Shown here: one piece after another, positions 1 through 10,002 of the stretch
How positions within the stretch are numbered: position 1 is the first letter of the stretch
Layout of the letters: each line of letters starts with the position of its first letter
Program-made: the position numbers and the translations under genes
Source of the DNA: Buddleja alternifolia
Lineage: Eukaryota; Streptophyta; Magnoliopsida; Lamiales; Scrophulariaceae
DNA: 64,000 nucleotides
Assembly (NCBI GenBank): GCA_019426215.1
Contig: CM033394.1
Location: 45,506,423-45,570,422 of the forward strand
Reading direction: 5' to 3'
The notes under the pieces: model-generated
Databases searched by the model: none
The model's input: the letters and a program-made list of their open reading frames with translations, nothing else
Told to the model about the DNA's origin: nothing

Positions 1-2
1 AA

Positions 3-884
3 CAATCGTTCTATATTCCAAGAAAGATTGAGTCTTTTCTAATGGAATACTCCACCGAAGGGGATAGGCTTCAAACAACAGATAGCCTAGCTGGTTTCTT
101 TTCCAAAGCATCTATATCAGATAAAACCATGGAAAAGATCATGCGACAAAACTCAAGTATTGATAAATACGATGGGTTTAGAGTCAGCAGCGTTAGCCGA
201 ATCCTAAATCAAATAGGATTAAATCAAAGGAGGCATAACATCAAATACAAAGTAAGTTCTGGGAAATTTGCAATCCCTATGGAATTAACTGGTAATGTGA
301 TGGATATGCAACTTATTCCGAAAGAAGAAATTCTGGAAGAATTAAGTAAGCTAAGAGAGGAAGAAGCTCTTACGATAAAATGGATCCATATAGGAACCAT
401 TGAAGTAGTAATCAAAGCTACTTTCAAAAAAGGTGTTAATTCGCAACTACATTTGCCCATAGTGGATAAAAGAATTAACAACATAAGAGATGGTTGTCTT
501 GGTACAATGGTAGGGAATTTATATGCAGGCAAACTAATGTTTGATATTCATCCAAGAATTGCATATAACCTAGCTGACCAAGATTTCAGTCGAGTCTTAA
601 CCCTTCATCAAGATTTCAAAAGAACAGATCTAATGAAAGAAGGAAATAGACCATATTCTATTACATATAGAATTGCTTATGCAGTTTCCAATACACATCA
701 TTCTGATTTGTTTATCAGGAAAGAGTATATTGAAAGTCCAAGAATTTTCAATGAATTTGCTAAGGTAATGACACCCGATCCAATTCAAATACCAAAAATT
801 GGAGGTGTGGATATCTTAATCCGAGATCATCCCGTTCTAGAACAGATTTTAATAGTAGGATGTCCTTTTCAGAAGAAAGGATAA
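3..884 (+). pseudogene. Pararetroviral movement protein (30K superfamily), partial
   Basis: In the virus this protein moves the genome between cells through plasmodesmata. The frame is open from position 3, with the first ATG at 42, and ends at TAA 882-884. The family signature lies in the central and C-terminal part, with a G-N-L-x-A-G-K-L-M-F-D stretch followed by an ALADQDF-like segment. The frame is open to the window edge, so the viral ORF probably began upstream. The next viral domain lies in a different frame from about 905, so a frameshift separates the two, unless they were originally separate ORFs. Assignment rests on recognised family pattern, not on a search. Confidence 0.75.
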
Positions 885-904
885 GGAGTTTTAAATGAAA
901 ATAA

Positions 905-1903
905 TTACTTAACACCTCAACTCCTCAGGCTATTCGGGTAGATAATGTAAAAATTAAATGCCCAGAAGGATGGAAGGACGTGCAGGTAATGTTCGATATT
1001 ACAGAGAAAGATAATTCCTTTCCCTATGAAGATCTATATCACTTGCAACAATCTACTATTAACAAATATGAAGGAATGCTCGAAATAGCAGGCTATGAAG
1101 TATTTGTTACAGGAATTGCAGGACGAGACCCAGGAATAGTTATACTGGGATTAAGTTTCCTTGAAGAACATAAACCGTGGGGAAGAAAAGGAAAAGGCAT
1201 GGAATTTAGTCTGGATGGACATATTATTCAAGTCGAATACATGACTAGCCCCTTTTCTATATACATATCTGTTGGTATGTTATACGACCAATATAAGTCT
1301 GAATATTTTGCAGCTTATATTGATTCTGGATCAGGGATTTGTACATCAAAACCCGGGGTATTTCCTAGTAATGCTATGGAAGACTTACCAGTTATTGCAG
1401 GAAGGGATTTCTCTAAGAAAATCATCATTCTCAATAAAGGAATCCGTGAAGCACATATCACGATTGGAGGAGCATTGGGCACCCCTTGGTTTAAGGAAAA
1501 AATGTCACCTATCTATTTTCATGATACAAGAGCAGATATTTTGCTAGGTAACAATTTTATCCAGGCCTTTTCAAAATATGTACAAGATAACAACAACCAT
1601 TTGTTGGTTTTTACCACTTATTGTGGTAATCACATACAGGTTTTGCGGCGCGCAACCGTTTTTAATCGGCTCCTGCCCATTCTGTTTCGCAGCAAACGTG
1701 GTGATTTTAATCCCGATTCAAAATTAACCCATCCAAAAATGACGGATAAACGAAGATTTGGAAAAGCGCTTTTGTCCTTTAGACTACATGGTCTCATTAA
1801 AAGCCAGAACGAAAACTGTTATGAGAAGTCGAAAGAAGAATTACAACTTCTTAAGAAGGAATTACAGTATAAGTCCATAGAAAACATTAACGAAGAAAGT
1901 TAA
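905..1903 (+). pseudogene. Pararetroviral aspartic protease region
   Basis: The frame opens after a stop at 902, with a GTG near 980 and the first ATG at 989. The retropepsin motif Asp-Ser-Gly is preceded by A-Y-I at about residue 115 (counted from 980), and the second conserved strand I-L-L-G-N-N-F lies near residue 187. In the virus this enzyme processes the polyprotein. The C-terminal third is lysine-rich and has no domain I recognise. The segment ends at an in-frame TAA (1901-1903), directly followed in the same frame by the RT domain, so the two were probably one polyprotein. Only about 100 bp separate it from the movement protein, too little for a coat-protein domain. Confidence 0.75.
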
Positions 1904-3313
1904 CTTTCTCTCGAAAATGTGAAGAGACTAATTCAAAGGAACTTTAATGAGAATCCTTCGGCTTGGTGGGATAAAAACAAGATCGAAGCTACTCTGAAAG
2001 TAAAAGAACAATGCAAGTATGAGTATGTTCGATACAAGCCAATCCAGATGAATATAGAGGATAAGAAAGATATGCAAACAATCATAAAAGAACATATCAA
2101 TCTTAAACTCATAGAACCTGGAGTCTCTGCTTATAGTAGCCCTGGTTTTCTAGTAAGAAACCATAGCGAGGTAAAAAGAGGAAAAGCTAGATTAGTCATC
2201 AATTACCAAGGTATCAATAAGATACTAGAATTTGATGGTTACTACATCCCAAGCAGAGAACACTTAATTGAGTGCATTAAAGATGTTAAGGTGTTTTCAA
2301 AATTTGATTGTAAATCTGATTTCTATCAGATAAAGATGGAAAAGGAGTCTAGAAAATATACGGTTTTCTCTACCCCTCAAGGTCAATATATCTGGAATAT
2401 ACTCCCAATGGGATTAGCAAATGCACCCCAGATATATCAAAGGAAAATGGATAATCTATTTAAAGATTATTTCGAGTTTATGTTTGTCTATATTAACGAT
2501 GTATTAATTGCATCTAGAAATATGGAAGAACATATTAAACATCTTGAAATATTTTCTCATGTATGTTTTAATGAAGGATTGGTGCTTTCAGAAAAGAAAG
2601 CAATAATTGGTGTTAATAAGATCGAATTTCTTGGCATTCTTATTGACGAAACTGGTATTGAACTCCAGGAACATATTGTGGAAAAAATACGCAATTTTCC
2701 TGATGTTTTAAAAGATAAAAAACAGCTTCAAAGTTTTTTGGCCGTTGTCAACTTTGCTGGAATTTTCATTAAAGATCTAGCAAAATATAGGAAAGATTTC
2801 CAACCTCTTTTAAAAGAAACGGAAAGCTCAAAATGGAAGTGGAAAGAAATTCACACTCAAAGGATTCGTGATTTGAAACAGGTTTGCAATAATCTGCCTA
2901 AACTCGCAATACCCCAAGATAGGGATGACCTAGTAGTCTATACCGACGCCAATGATTATAGATGGGCAGCAATGCTCATGAAGAAAACAACTATAGGGGA
3001 AGAACCTTGTAGATATGCATGAGGATTGTTCACTGAACAACAAGCCAGTCTTTGGCATATTAACGAGAAAGAATTCTTTGCGGTTTGGAAGACCTTTAAA
3101 AAATGGCCATTATTTTTACTAGCAAAAGAATTTACATTAAAGGTTGATAATACAAATATTAAAGCTTTTTTGAAAAATAAACTTGAATCACAAATAGAAA
3201 AAGAACGTATTCTCAGATGGCCGGAATGTCAGTATTATTATTTTGACATTATTATGGTAAAATCTCATGAAAATATTCTTGCAGATTTCCTAACAAGAGA
3301 TGGAAGTAGCTGA
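1904..3313 (+). pseudogene. Pararetroviral reverse transcriptase / RNase H, interrupted
   Basis: The RT palm is clear: a K-F-D-C-K-S-D-F-Y-Q-I motif A, an L-P-M-G-L-x-N-A-P motif, and an F-V-Y-I-N-D-V-L motif C at 2483-2506. The usual catalytic Y-x-D-D box reads Y-I-N-D here (Asn codon AAC at 2495-2497), so the first catalytic aspartate is lost. A TGA at 3020-3022 interrupts the frame between RT and RNase H, and the RNase H part then continues to TGA 3311-3313. RNase H shows Y-T-D-A-N-D before the stop, and V-D-N-T-N and the terminal A-D-x-L-T-R after it. The next ORF overlaps its end by 14 bp. The stop and the substitution together make this copy non-functional. Confidence 0.9.
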
Positions 3314-4472
3314 GGCCAACTCCATCATTACGAGATACATGCATCTCAGGGAAAACCTTGAGGAGCTTGACAAAAAGATTGGACAGTTATCAGTCAATGC
3401 TGAAGTAGCTGGCCATGTACAACGAGCTGATCTGGGCATCGTCCAGGAAACCCTTAAGGGAACAACGTACACCATGAATATGTTATGGAATACACTACAA
3501 GAACCAATTCGAAAGGCATCATCTTCGGTGATGACTCGCGAGTTAAGAGAGCAGGACTCTACACCTGCGTTTAGAGAACGGGGCTCTATACCCGAAGCAG
3601 TGGATTCAAATACCACTTGCACAAGTCCATTCTCAGATTCTAAGGAAGCGGAAAAGATTGAACTAAAGGAAGCGCAAGCTCCTACTAGTTCAAGTCAACC
3701 CACCACCTCTGGGGTTAAAGAGGGAGAGATTAATCTTAGGCCACAGATAGGCACTTCTAAGATTAATACTAACCCAATTAATTTACATTGGCAGGGTTAT
3801 CAGCGCTCTTGGGAAAAATGAATCTCAAGAAAAGGAATAAATCCTAATAGATCTTTGGTAGAAATATCAGGGAAATATTCTAGGATTTGGATGAAGAAAG
3901 GATCCAAACCCGACGAAGTTCAAGAATGGTATAATTTTGGGGCAATTGCTTCAATACATACTATGTCACCAAGTTTTCCAGAGATATCCAAACTTCCGGA
4001 TTGGATTACAGGAGCCGTGTATGATTCATGGCAAAACAACCCACACCTCAAGAGGGGTGATATCTTGGAGTTAAAGTTCATTTCAGCAGCTCCAGAAATT
4101 ACAGGAAAAGGGTCTCATCCAGCATTTCATTTTATGAAATTACAGAGACCAGACATGATGGCCTATAACAAAATACAGACCGCAACAGGTGAAGCTCCTT
4201 TGGTTAGCAATATCAATGAAGACGATATATCCACCAGAAGAGCATGAGGTATATGGGTCTGTCTTACAGAGATGGACAAGGTCAAGTATCCATTCAAGAT
4301 CTTCACACATTCAGTGAATGGGTCATTCCTGTTAAATTCAATGACAGGAAAAAGTACAGATTTCGCAGAAAAGGTTTTCGAACAAAAATGGACCGTAATC
4401 TTGGAAAACAAGGTACCAGCAACCGAATCAACCAGGAAGAAGGCCTGCAACATGATGCATGTTGATCTTTGA
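3300..4472 (+). pseudogene. Pararetroviral downstream ORF of unknown function, interrupted
   Basis: ATG at 3300 overlaps the end of the RNase H frame by 14 bp, a compact viral arrangement. The frame runs to TAG-free sequence near 4472 but is broken by TGA at 3819-3821 and 4245-4247. The first third looks like a coiled coil (leucine/glutamate heptads, residues about 12-35), the middle is Ser/Thr/Pro-rich, and the second half is a folded-looking segment with W-I-T-G-A-V-Y-D-S-W. I do not recognise a named domain. It could be a transactivator/virion-associated type protein or a divergent coat protein; no CCHC zinc knuckle is visible. Confidence 0.6.
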
Positions 4473-4776
4473 CACAACCGGGAATGTTCAAGTTGTGAGT
4501 TCCAAGAAAAACCCTTATTTGGTACAAAAATACGGGTTACCAAGGCAAAACCCGAATCCGATGAGGATAAGGGAAAAAGGAAAATATTTTACCCAAAGGG
4601 TTTTCACAAACCCCGGTAAAATCATGTAAACGACAAAGCCGGCCAAAAAATTAGGCGCACCAACCATCAGTCATGTGATTGATTGAAGACCACAGCTGGA
4701 AACCCAACCAGCTGTAACCAGTTAGGCGTGGCAGACAAAGTGGCAAACACAGGGACCCACGCGCACTAATAAAGAT

Positions 4777-4854
4777 TGACGTATGCCATGACGCCAAAAG
4801 ATTAGAGGGAGTTTGGAATCCGCATTTGGAATCCGAAACTCAAAACTATAAGAA
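4777..4854 (+). promoter_or_regulatory. 35S-like viral promoter: as-1-type element plus TATA box
   Basis: Two TGACG boxes at 4777-4781 and 4789-4793 are 12 bp apart, the spacing of the as-1 element of the CaMV 35S promoter, which binds plant TGA bZIP factors. A TATAAGAA box follows at 4847-4854, so transcription would start near 4878. It points rightwards, towards the MADS-box exon on the opposite strand. Present activity is unknown. Confidence 0.7.
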
Positions 4855-5071
4855 GGGAGTTAGAAGCAGATAGAGATCATCGAAAATTTTCTCCAACTCT
4901 TTTAATACAACACTTCATAGAAGCATTTGTAATCTTTCTTCTGTTATAGTTTTAATCTTCGAGTGTATGGGGGTTTCCCCAATAGTAAGACCTCTTATGA
5001 GAGGCTAAAAGGTTTTCTCCTCCAATATAAGAGTAGAATAAGATTATGTAATTTTAAATTTGTACTTCATG

Positions 5072-5077
5072 AATAAA
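5072..5077 (+). terminator. Viral poly(A) signal AATAAA
   Basis: AATAAA lies about 195 nt downstream of the predicted viral start site. That matches the leader-located poly(A) signal of caulimovirids, which is bypassed on the first pass to give a terminally redundant RNA. Confidence 0.55.
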
Positions 5078-5330
5078 AGAAGGCTTTGTCCAACTTGTTG
5101 TCCAAAATCCAAATTATAATTCTATTTGTTTATACCTTTTACGCCCTCGGGCAGGAAACGAAGGGGGCTGTGTTGCGTATCGCCGAAGGAGCCAAGGACT
5201 GTGAACCATAAGCTGCGGTTGGTGGTTGGAATGAGTCCGTAAAATCGAGGACTTGGAATATCCGGCGATAAGGCAGTCAAAAGAAGTATAAATTTATGCA
5301 AGGTTAATTTTATTTCGGAAGCATGTTGGG

Positions 5331-7513
5331 CCTAATCAATTGGAAATTCCCTTTCGCTAAACTTTTAAGTGTTTATTTGGTTATACATGGTTTATTGGCT
5401 GTTTTGAAAAGATTTGAAAATATGGGGTTAGTTTGAAATAAAGAAAAGAAAAGGAAGGACCATAGTGACACACTACATCAAGTAGAGGGACCAATGTGCC
5501 ACTTTTATTAGATGAAGGACCAAAGTGAGACAAACCTAAAAGCAGAGGGACCATAGGAGTTATTTTCTCAAAGACAAATGTTATCTTAACTACTATTGAC
5601 TTTTTGTTATTAGCTTCTTGTTCTTGAAAGTACTTATAAAAGACAAATTATGTATATGGGATTAGAACAAGGTTTAGAGTTAATTTCAATTTAGTTTATT
5701 ATGTAGAAGAATTAATTGTCACAATTGTTATGAGAACACTAGTTTGACATGCTATCTGAAACCACAATAGTATATATATCTAGCTAATAGAAATATAATT
5801 CTTAACATAATAAAAAATTCTTGTTGAGATCGAATTTGCCTTATGAATAACTACTTGGAGAAGCTCAAAACTAATTAATATATCAATCTATGATTCAAAT
5901 TGTTGTGAAGTTTCGTAAAGGATTTAGAATGAAATATGATTGTCAAAAGAAAACCTATAAAATAGGGATGGAGCTAGGAAGAGGAACAAACGAAGATCAT
6001 CTTTTGATCTGAATATTAATTCGATAACAAATGATATTCACTTGCAACGTGATTAACTTAAATTTAATCTAATCAGTCCGTACTATAAGTTTCCAAATAT
6101 AATAATCAAGGTTTTATTTCAGAGAGAGTATTTAAGGTCTTTCTTTTTTTGTGTTTAATTTCTACATATATATACTCGCTCAAATTTACCCTAAAAATAA
6201 CCACTAATAAATAAATTAGTGGTTGAAAAGACAACTGTACGTTTAACCCTCCTTAGTTCCACAAATATTTCTCAGACTTTTGAGAAAAGAGAGCTGCTCT
6301 GATTATGTTTTTATTTTTCTTTGAAATTAAGTACTTGCAGATCTTTTGAAAATGCTTTCAGCAGTCTTCGTGATAATTAGAACCTTGAATATATGTGTGA
6401 ATATATATGTATATATATTTGTGTGACTGTATGTGTGTGTGTATTGAGCTTAGATCTAAGCCATATCAAAGAATGAAGATAATCTATTATTTTATTAACT
6501 ACAGGGAAATATTGGAAATAATTCAATTTTCTTAATGTTGATTCGGGCCTTGCATGACCTATATATAAAGTAAAATCTAATGCTTCCAATAAGAATCCCT
6601 AAAATGAGAAAAATGAAACCCTAATGACAATTTTAAAAAAAGATATCTCAAATGAAATTTAGAATGTTTTTCCCCAACAAACAAAGAATTTGGCTTTGAC
6701 ATCAGAGAGTTGACGCGTTTAAGAGTATATATATATAATTAGATAAGTAAAAATTTCTCCAAGTACAAAAACAGATAATACAATTAATTGTACTTGTACG
6801 TATATAACAAATTGTGATGTCTTTTCTGCACCATAAATTTGTATCCTGTGCAAAATCCAGATTTTGAGCTTTATCAGCTCTGATTATTTGATTAATTAGA
6901 TGCATAAAATTAGTTTTTCAATTTTCTATTATTATTTTTTTGGGGATAAGTGCATTAAATTAGTTTTCAGCACCAGTACTAACAGGAAAGTTATTTTCTG
7001 ACTCAGATCTCACCCAGGCTAATGCCAACAATTAATTCAATTCAGTACTGGAAATGATCGTACAAAACATTTAAAAAAAAAATCTAGCACTGGAACTGAT
7101 CGTACAAAACATTTAAACAGAAAATCTAGCACTATCATTATAAGATGTTTATTAATAGTACATATTATCACATATTAAAAAATTCAAACCCTAAAATTAT
7201 AACATCTTCACTCAAGAAATTCAGTAATACTCAATTAATACTCCTAAAAATTCAATCACATGATGATGATAATGATGTTAAAATTTTAGTGCTAGGTTTT
7301 CTTTTTAAAATACTGAAGAAATTCAGTAATATTCAATAGTCCTAAAAAGTAAACCTAAAATAAAAATTACACAAAACCCACAATTTTCACCTTATTTCTT
7401 ATTCAATCTCCAAAATAAAAACCCATAATTAAGATTAGTTTCTAAATCTGTCAAAATACAATTATGTTAAAAAAAAAAATATTGAAAAACACACAGTGAG
7501 TGAGAAAACACAC
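5331..7513. other. AT-rich region; expected intron side of the MADS-box gene
   Basis: No coding exon could be recognised on either strand, although later MADS/K-box exons were looked for on the - strand. At 5450-5570 three degenerate copies of an A-G-G-G-A-C-C-A type motif about 45 bp apart suggest an old repeat remnant. AT/GT microsatellite sequence lies at 6390-6445. Confidence 0.5.
7047..7130. repeat. Tandem duplication, 2 x 42 bp
   Basis: Two adjacent copies (7047-7088 and 7089-7130) share the core TGATCGTACAAAACATTTAAA with a few differences. It lies in the probable first intron of the MADS-box gene. Confidence 0.8.
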
Positions 7514-7698
7514 CTAGAACTGCTGCAGAATTCATAGAGCTTGCCTTTGTTAGAGAAGATGATGAGAGCAACTTCAGCTTCACAAAGTACATGTAGTTCA
7601 TAGGCTTTTTTGAGAAGCCCATTTCTTCTCTTTGCAAAAGTAACCTGTCTATTAATCTTGTTCTCAATTCTCTTCAGTTCCACCTTCCCTCTTCCCAT
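7514..7698 (-). CDS. MADS-box transcription factor, exon 1 (SEPALLATA-like)
   Basis: The 185-nt exon encodes a complete MADS domain, starting [13 protein letters not shown] and ending [10 protein letters not shown]. This is the DNA-binding and dimerisation domain of type II MADS factors, which bind CArG boxes in the nucleus. The E-F-C-S-S-S ending is typical of the SEP/AGL2 group that specifies floral organs. The start is ATG 7698-7696 and the donor is GT at 7513-7512; 185 nt is the usual length of this exon. His replaces the usual Ser in the Y-E-L-S-V-L-C segment. K-box exons were not found down to 5330, where a pararetrovirus begins, so they either lie past it, beyond the window, or are lost. 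An orphan first exon is the alternative. Confidence 0.85.
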
Positions 7699-7725
7699 TA
7701 TATATATATATATATATATATATAT
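7699..7725. repeat. (TA)n microsatellite touching the MADS start codon
   Basis: About 13 TA units lie directly upstream of the ATG on the - strand, forming the end of the 5' UTR. Further upstream a GA-rich tract on the - strand (about 7828-7875) looks like the rest of the leader. Confidence 0.9.
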
Positions 7726-7726
7726 G

Positions 7727-9474
7727 GTATTTGTGTTACCTACTCTGAATATAATATTCAAAATCTTAAACAAAACTATGAAAAGAAACAGATGATATAC
7801 ATTTATGGGATTGTACTGCAAATATTGTTTAACTTTTTTTTTTTTTTCCTTTCTTTCTTTCCTCTTCTTCTTCAGCTTTTTCTAGGGTAGGAAATATTGC
7901 TGTTATATCTAGTGGGGCAGGTCTTAGGTTTTCTTAATGTGTGTAACTGTACACATTGATGTTTGCTTACCAGAAAAAAAAAGTGCACGTTGATGTTTCA
8001 CTTACATGCATTCATATAGATACAAATATACATATACGTCTATATGTATATGTATATGTGGATGTAAAGTAGGATGATGGGATGATGGCTTGTAGTGTAC
8101 TTTTTTGTCTTTTTGTTTGTGTTGTCGAGAGATAACCTTTCCTGCCCAAGAAGATATATAACATAAAGAGAAAGTAAAAATATGTTTGTCCAAATAAAAT
8201 AAATAAATAAAAAGAGAGTAAGTGATCTTATTTAATTCTTCTTTTGTTGTCTTATTTTTAATGTGATAATAAGGGGAGTTGTCATATTTACTTTATATGT
8301 TAATTAAGTCATAAAAGAAATTTTGTTTATATTAGATTTGGTTAATTATATCCAACTAATTATAAAATATCCTCAATAATATTATCTTGTGACTAGTCTG
8401 CCTCGTTGAAATCATGTATATAAATCACGTAATAAATATAATTTATTCATCTGTATTAGATTGGGTTAGACCAAACAAGACCTAAAAATTCCGACCCCGA
8501 ATTCTTGTAATTTTGACAAGTTTAATTCATTTGTACATTCTTTAATTTTAAAAAATATTAATGTCAATTTCGTTTTTAATTTTGAAATTAAGTAAAGAGA
8601 AAAATAATAAATTGTGTAACTAAAAATTGAACGGAAATCCAGCTAGCACTATTGATGTTTTTAATTTGTGATAACATTTGAAATACATATAAAGATTATT
8701 TAGTTATCATGGAATGCTATGAGTGGTTTAGTTATTAATACATATATTATCTATTAGTTTTATCCATAGAAGAATAAAGTTGAAAAATATTAAGTGATAA
8801 ATAGTGCTATTGAGTCTACCAACAAGAGGGGGGAAGTGATCTATGATTGTTTGTCACATGCGAAAAAGAAATAGATAACCACTATCATACATTTATTGAT
8901 AGTACCATTAAATGTAATTTTAATTTACTGTTCATTAAATCATTATCCTTGCGAGGAAATTTCTTTTTGGTCGCAACTATTAATCAACTTGGGCTTGCAT
9001 AATTGTTGCTACTGGTTACTCCCGAGCATTATTATAAATTTAGTTCAAATATTAAAGATAATAGGGAGAAGTGCAATGTTAATCTCGTAAGATTGAACAA
9101 GTTGTAATTTTGTCACATTGTTTACAAACTTATAAAATTACTCTCATAGAATACATTTGCTTGCGAATTCTGGTTCCACCCATTAAAATTGGATGGAATT
9201 TCACACATTGAATGCACACGCAGTTAAGTTAATTATTGATCTCATGCCTTGTACATGACTAAACTAACGGCTTCAATACGTTTTAATGATTGTGACTAAA
9301 AATGTAAAAACATTATTAACTTTGCAAGTTTGTGAACATGAGACTATATCGTAATGAGCCTTGTCCTATAAGATTAAATTTGCACTTTTCCCTTTAGTTA
9401 GAAACAAAACAAAATAGAAATCTTAAAAATTCATTTTTTTTAAAATGACTGGTTTTCAAAAAATGCGATTAGTT
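7727..9474. other. AT-rich intergenic DNA with the presumed MADS promoter
   Basis: This holds the leader and promoter side of the MADS exon (- strand) and a TATATG-type microsatellite near 8025-8060. No other exon, RNA gene or transposon end was recognised. Confidence 0.5.
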
Positions 9475-9781
9475 TGTTATGAAATAACCCCAAATATTAT
9501 GAAATATATACAAATATTCTAAAGTAGAGAGACTAGAGAATTAAGAAGATAATTCTTTCTTTGATTTTGGTGTGTCTTAACAATACAACTTCATGTCCTA
9601 TTTATAGGCACAAAATAGTAGGTACAATTATTTCAAGAGTTGAGTAGATAATGGAAAAGATGGATTTACAAGTAGTGAAAGAGTAATGATCGTCCACTAT
9701 AACATAAAAAGGAGGAGAAATGATTATCCATCATATCATGTAGTGGAGGATACATGGATATCCATATAATTATTCATAACA
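9475..9781 (-). repeat. Copia element 1, 3' LTR
   Basis: Full-length LTR bounded by TG...CA on the + strand with a short terminal inverted repeat (TGTTATGAA/TTCATAACA). It is adjacent to the polypurine tract at 9782-9790. Confidence 0.95.
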
Positions 9782-10002
9782 CTCCCCCTTGGATGTCCAT
9801 CACTTAAGAATATGCCTCGTTAAAACCTTACTAGGAAAAACCCTATGGGATAAAAACCTAGTGAAGGAAAAAGAATACATAATTCTTTCAATACGCAATC
9901 AGATGCTGCCTCATTAAAAACCTTACCAGGAAAACCCAGTGGGAAAAACCTTGGTTAAGGGAAAAAGAGTGCAGCGCGTATCATCTCCCCCTCATGACAA
10001 TA

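Larger units (their letters stand above)
1..5330 (+). mobile_element. Endogenous pararetrovirus (Caulimoviridae) fragment, decayed
   Basis: Ordered remnants of a plant pararetrovirus are seen on the + strand: movement protein, aspartic protease, reverse transcriptase/RNase H, then a further ORF and a non-coding promoter/leader region. There are no LTRs and no integrase, as expected for Caulimoviridae. The left edge is outside the window. The right edge is placed near 5330, where leader-like sequence gives way to ordinary AT-rich DNA, and is approximate. The coding part has at least one frame change (near 890) and in-frame stops at 1901, 3020, 3819 and 4245, so the copy is a fossil. No initiator tRNA-Met primer site was seen before the right edge. 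No CCHC coat-protein zinc knuckle was found. The genus is unresolved. Confidence 0.9.

Noticed and set aside
882..4247. Viral stops as programmed readthrough or frameshift sites
   Set aside because: Stops of different kinds occur at several domain borders and the RT catalytic Asp is lost; decay explains this better.
5331..7513. K-box exons of the MADS gene on the - strand
   Set aside because: No reading with the expected K-box leucine pattern was found; AT/GT repeats account for the open frames there.
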